A stretch of DNA of 64,000 bases from Pterobdella sp. o SKG-2022 (taxonomy: Eukaryota > Annelida > Clitellata > Hirudinida > Piscicolidae): assembly GCA_964035795.1 (NCBI GenBank), contig OZ038327.1, positions 2,931,822 through 2,995,821 of the forward strand, in the 5' to 3' direction. Below are positions 60,550 to 64,000 of the stretch, in pieces. The position numbers were made by a program, and so were the translations under genes. The notes beneath the pieces are model-generated. The model had not been told where the DNA came from and did not search any database. It saw only the letters and a program-made list of their open reading frames with translations. Within the stretch, counting starts at the first letter, position 1. Each line of letters begins with the position of its first letter.

Positions 60550-63500
60550 AAGCTGGCGCTTCCGGTTTAATCGAGATCCTTCCATCAAAACTTCCCACTT
60601 TACTCTAAAGAAGCCTCATAGCCTTTCATAACCATTGTCCAACCACCACCAACGCTGACCCAACCCATTATACAACCAAACTAAATGCTAAAAAAAATCC
60701 TTCCTCATTTCATAAAACCCAACAATAAACCTACAACCAACTCAAAGACACCAGCTTCAATTCCCATCACCGCCTAGTTGACTCGAGTTTGTTGCTGTTG
60801 TTGTTGTTGTTGCTGCAACAAAAAGCTGCTTCTGGTCACTCTCAAGAATCGATTTGTGGCATCACGTGTGCTTATCAAGTATCTGTGTTGTTGTTTTTGT
60901 TGGATTTATTTTGTGTTATTTTTGTTATTATGGTTGTTAATTTTGTCGTTGTAGTTATTATAACCGTTTTATCATTATTATTGTTAGTAGTACCATTTAT
61001 AATTTTATAAACCACCACCACAACAACAAAAACAACAAAAGCAACAACAAAAACAACCTGCTCATATCCATGGTAGTCTGGACAGGGGGCACAACAAGTT
61101 CTGTGTCTCCATACCTTGGTCTCCATACCAGGACCTGAGAGGTTGTTGTTTTAGTTGCTGTGGGCTTAGTTAACTGACCAAAACTCACAAACAAAAAACA
61201 CATAAACAATAACAGCTGAACACACAAACAACAAAACACACATCAACAAAAACATTGAAACACACAATTACAAAACATTCAATCACATGCGCCAAAGCCA
61301 TTCGACTCAGCGTTAAATATAAAACTAGTACAAAACCCTTACCAACCGCCCTTCATCTCAACAACCCTCACCTGACAACTGTTAGCGTTAGGAGGATTGA
61401 GAGCATAAGACTTCAACGGAGGCGTGAGATGCTCCGGGACCACTCTAGGCGCCTCTTGCTCGAATGGCCCCAAAAGCTGAGCCCTCTTCCCGAGTGGCTT
61501 TTTGGGGTTCACATCGATAGCTAGCTCCATGGACCAAGTGAGCGTGCGTATGATTTGGTAGGTATCAGTGTTGACGTCTTTAAGGGCTAGGTAGCTGTAA
61601 AAGCGCTGTTTCCTGTAGACGAATGAGAGACTGGGATCTCTGTGGTAGCCGATGCTGGGAATGTACCAGGTGACCTGATGGGGGATGGTGGAGGTGCATG
61701 CGTTGATAGAAATTTAGGTTATATCTAGTTTTTTCGGTGGATAAAAATATATTTTCGTAAAAAATCGTTCAGGGTTTTTAGCTTGGATGAAAATTTTCCT
61801 TCTAGTTTGCTTTTGAAACTGTAATTTACTTTCAGTTTGGTAGATAAATAAATGCTTCACAAGAATTTTTATTGCTTATTAAATTATATTGGATAAATCT
61901 TTTATTCCGGAAAAGGAAATAGAACATTATTGTTTTTTAAAAAACTGACATATATATATTCATTTTCACTAAAATCTCCAAAAAACTCTCACCCCATAAC
62001 TCCTCCAAAACCCCAACAAACCCTCACCCCCATACCTGAGGAAAAAAGTTATCATTCATATGGACAGTAGCGGTAGTAGGGGTCTGTGTGGGTCCTTGCA
62101 AGTGCGCCACTTCATTCTTGGATCCGTACCAAGGGTATTGTTTCCCGTCTGCGTCACTCACCATTTTGTATTTGCCACTTACTATTTCCGGAAACTCCCA
62201 GCTTGTTCTGTGTGTTTGTGTGTTTGTGCGTGTGTCTAGATTTTTTAATTTTTGATTTATTGAGATAATAGATTTCGATTATTTTTTTATATATTTTTTT
62301 TAAACATCAAATTATTTTTTTTAAATTTTTCTACCATATATATTATGTGAACGAAAACACACATACACAAGCACAAAAGCACAAAAAAACAACATAAACA
62401 CACACATATACTAACAATCCCTCAGATCCATAAGTGTTGATAAACTGCATTTCCGTGCAAACTTGGATCCATCCCACTTGGATGTTAACACCGGCAGGAA
62501 GAGGCGGAATTTCTACTGTGGCTAGAGCACTGTGTTGTTTATGTGTTTGTTTGTGTTGTTTATGTGTTTGTTTGTGTTGTTTATGTGCTTGTTTGTGTTG
62601 TTTATGTGTTCTGATGTGTCTTTGTCTATGTTTATTTTTGTGTTAATTTATGGGTTTATTTGTGATTTTTTGATTGAGTATACTTGTTCAAATCTTTGAG
62701 TTTTTCATATGTTTAGTTGTGTTATATTTTAGATGTTATCCGTTTTTCACCCAACAAACTAAATACACTAATACCAACCGGAAGTGTGGGGTCCGGTATT
62801 TGAGGACTGCATTGGACTTTTCATCAACGATTGTTAATCTTTTGTCTATACCAAACTGAAGTTTATGTAGCTTGATCTTGGAGGCGTGGAGAAACCTGAG
62901 TGGGTGGAGTTAATGGGGTGGAGGGTGGAGTTAATGGAATGGTGGGTGGAGTTAAAATGCTTGCAATAGCTATCTTATAAAAAGAATTCTAATAAAAACA
63001 TTTGAATTATACTTGTATAATCAATATTTAATGATAATTATATAATAATAATTATTATTATCTAATAAAAACTATTATACAATGATAATAATTACTATTA
63101 TATAACTATATATTAATTATATAAGTTATCTACATTATTCTGTTTCAATACGAGTAGTTATATATATAAAAACCTAGGCTGGCTTGCCAATGACCTGGCT
63201 ATCTCCTTTGAATGTTTCTGGCTGTACGGATTTCTCCTGGTGGTTGTGTGGTGTTGTGTGTTAGTTTTTTTTAATTAGAGAGGAACTAAGGGTTTTTTTA
63301 GTATATTTATATATTAGATGTATTATATATAAATTATATATGTAGATAATTTATAAATTTTTTGAAATAATTGCAGGCTATTTTGGTTTTTAAATGTTAT
63401 TTATTATGATTATTTTCGATTGGAATTATAATTTATATTCATTGGGTAATTTGACATATTCATGACGTTTGGTTGCATCAATAACAAGGTAAATTTTTCA

Positions 63501-64000
63501 GAATATTAAAGTCTCAATTGTATAAGACTTATTGATAGTTACAATTGATTTAATATTTATAATTTTAAACTTTTATATTAGAAATACCTCAAAAAATTTG
63601 ACTCATTTTGTCCAAACACATAATTCAAAATTTAAAAATATTTGGAATTTTTCTTTTTATTGAATTCAATCACACACTCATCCATCTCTACTCACCTCTC
63701 TATATCATCCTCATCAGCATCCTGTTTCGAGCGGCCAACCGATGAGGGGTCTTTGTACCCTTCCAGGGCTCGCTTGTGTGTCCGGCTAGAGGCCCGTGCT
63801 CCTAACTGCCTTGAACGCTTGCTGCCAGCGTGTCCCATGTCAGCGATGGATGAAAAGTTGTCAATGATTGGGTAGAGTCTTTTTCCGTTGGAAATGTTGA
63901 GATTGTTATCTAGACAGCTCTGTCTGTGTGCTTTCGTCTGCTTGTCTTGTTTCGTTTGGTTGTCTGAGTTTGTCTGGTTGTCTGGGATTTTTTTTGTGTC
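60550..64000 (-). CDS. FAM78: FAM78 family protein, truncated at the right edge
   Basis: FAM78A/B proteins are conserved in animals and poorly characterised. Exons in transcript order: 64000-63696 (open to the window edge), 63236-63195, 62895-62779, 62529-62416, 62207-62036, 61674-61372, 61134-61058, possibly 60604-60550; phases agree. Conserved segments as in vertebrate FAM78: LKYRTPHFRA, VGWIQVCTEMQFINTYGS, SWEFPEI, YPWYGSKNE, MNDNFFPQVTWYIP, GKRAQLLGPFEQEAPRV, NPPNAN, QVLVWRPRYGD and LVVPP. The N-terminal part (RSRQLGARASSRTHKRALEG and upstream, rich in Lys, Gln and Asn) is longer than in vertebrate FAM78. The C-terminus is ambiguous. With splicing after DMS, exon 60604-60550 adds a basic tail (KWEVLMEGSRLNRKRQ) without a visible stop. 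Without splicing, the frame runs through a TTG repeat to a stop at 60997. Confidence 0.92.

Overview
The window is nuclear DNA from an animal. The evidence is GT-AG introns (mostly 60-800 bp), tRNA-derived SINE copies, a LINE, and metazoan genes such as FAM78, RAB27, GIGYF and paraplegin. The DNA is AT-rich and unusually full of microsatellites, and several proteins carry poly-Gln or poly-Asn tracts. TFIIB and cyclin A look fairly diverged from the vertebrate proteins as I remember them, which suggests a fast-evolving or distantly related invertebrate. A repeat containing CATGCTAGCATGGGTTG resembles, from memory only, repeats common in cephalopod DNA. I do not name a species.

Layout: (1) 1-5847, plus strand, the 3' part of a GIGYF gene, cut by the left edge inside its GYF domain. 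(2) 8878-20464, plus, a complete 22-exon SPG7/paraplegin gene; intron 15 holds a dead LINE followed by about 300 bp of (TG)n. (3) 21134-26220, plus, an immunoglobulin-type membrane receptor with a tyrosine- and proline-bearing cytoplasmic tail. (4) 29019-32816, minus, cyclin A, divergent from (5) 33906-37220, plus, a Rab27 GTPase; the region between them carries paired CCAAT boxes, an E2F-like site and a TATA-like box. (6) 40335-46058, minus, a very Asn/Gln-rich protein I do not recognise. (7) 47751-49881, minus, TFIIB. (8) 52539-53434, minus, a Gln-rich fragment. (9) 57481-58818, plus, a candidate secreted peptide precursor with its own TATA/initiator promoter. (10) 60550-64000, minus, a FAM78 gene cut by the right edge.

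Exon boundaries were built by hand. For each main gene every donor/acceptor pair keeps reading phase, and the summed lengths are whole codon numbers: SPG7 738 aa, cyclin A 480 aa, Rab27 263 aa, TFIIB 310 aa, Ig receptor 419 aa, GIGYF part 776 aa. The genes do not form a pathway; this is an ordinary gene neighbourhood. The novelty candidates are the peptide precursor, the Ig receptor, the Asn-rich protein, a decayed duplicate of SPG7 exon 20, a near-perfect 74-bp palindrome and the dispersed repeats.
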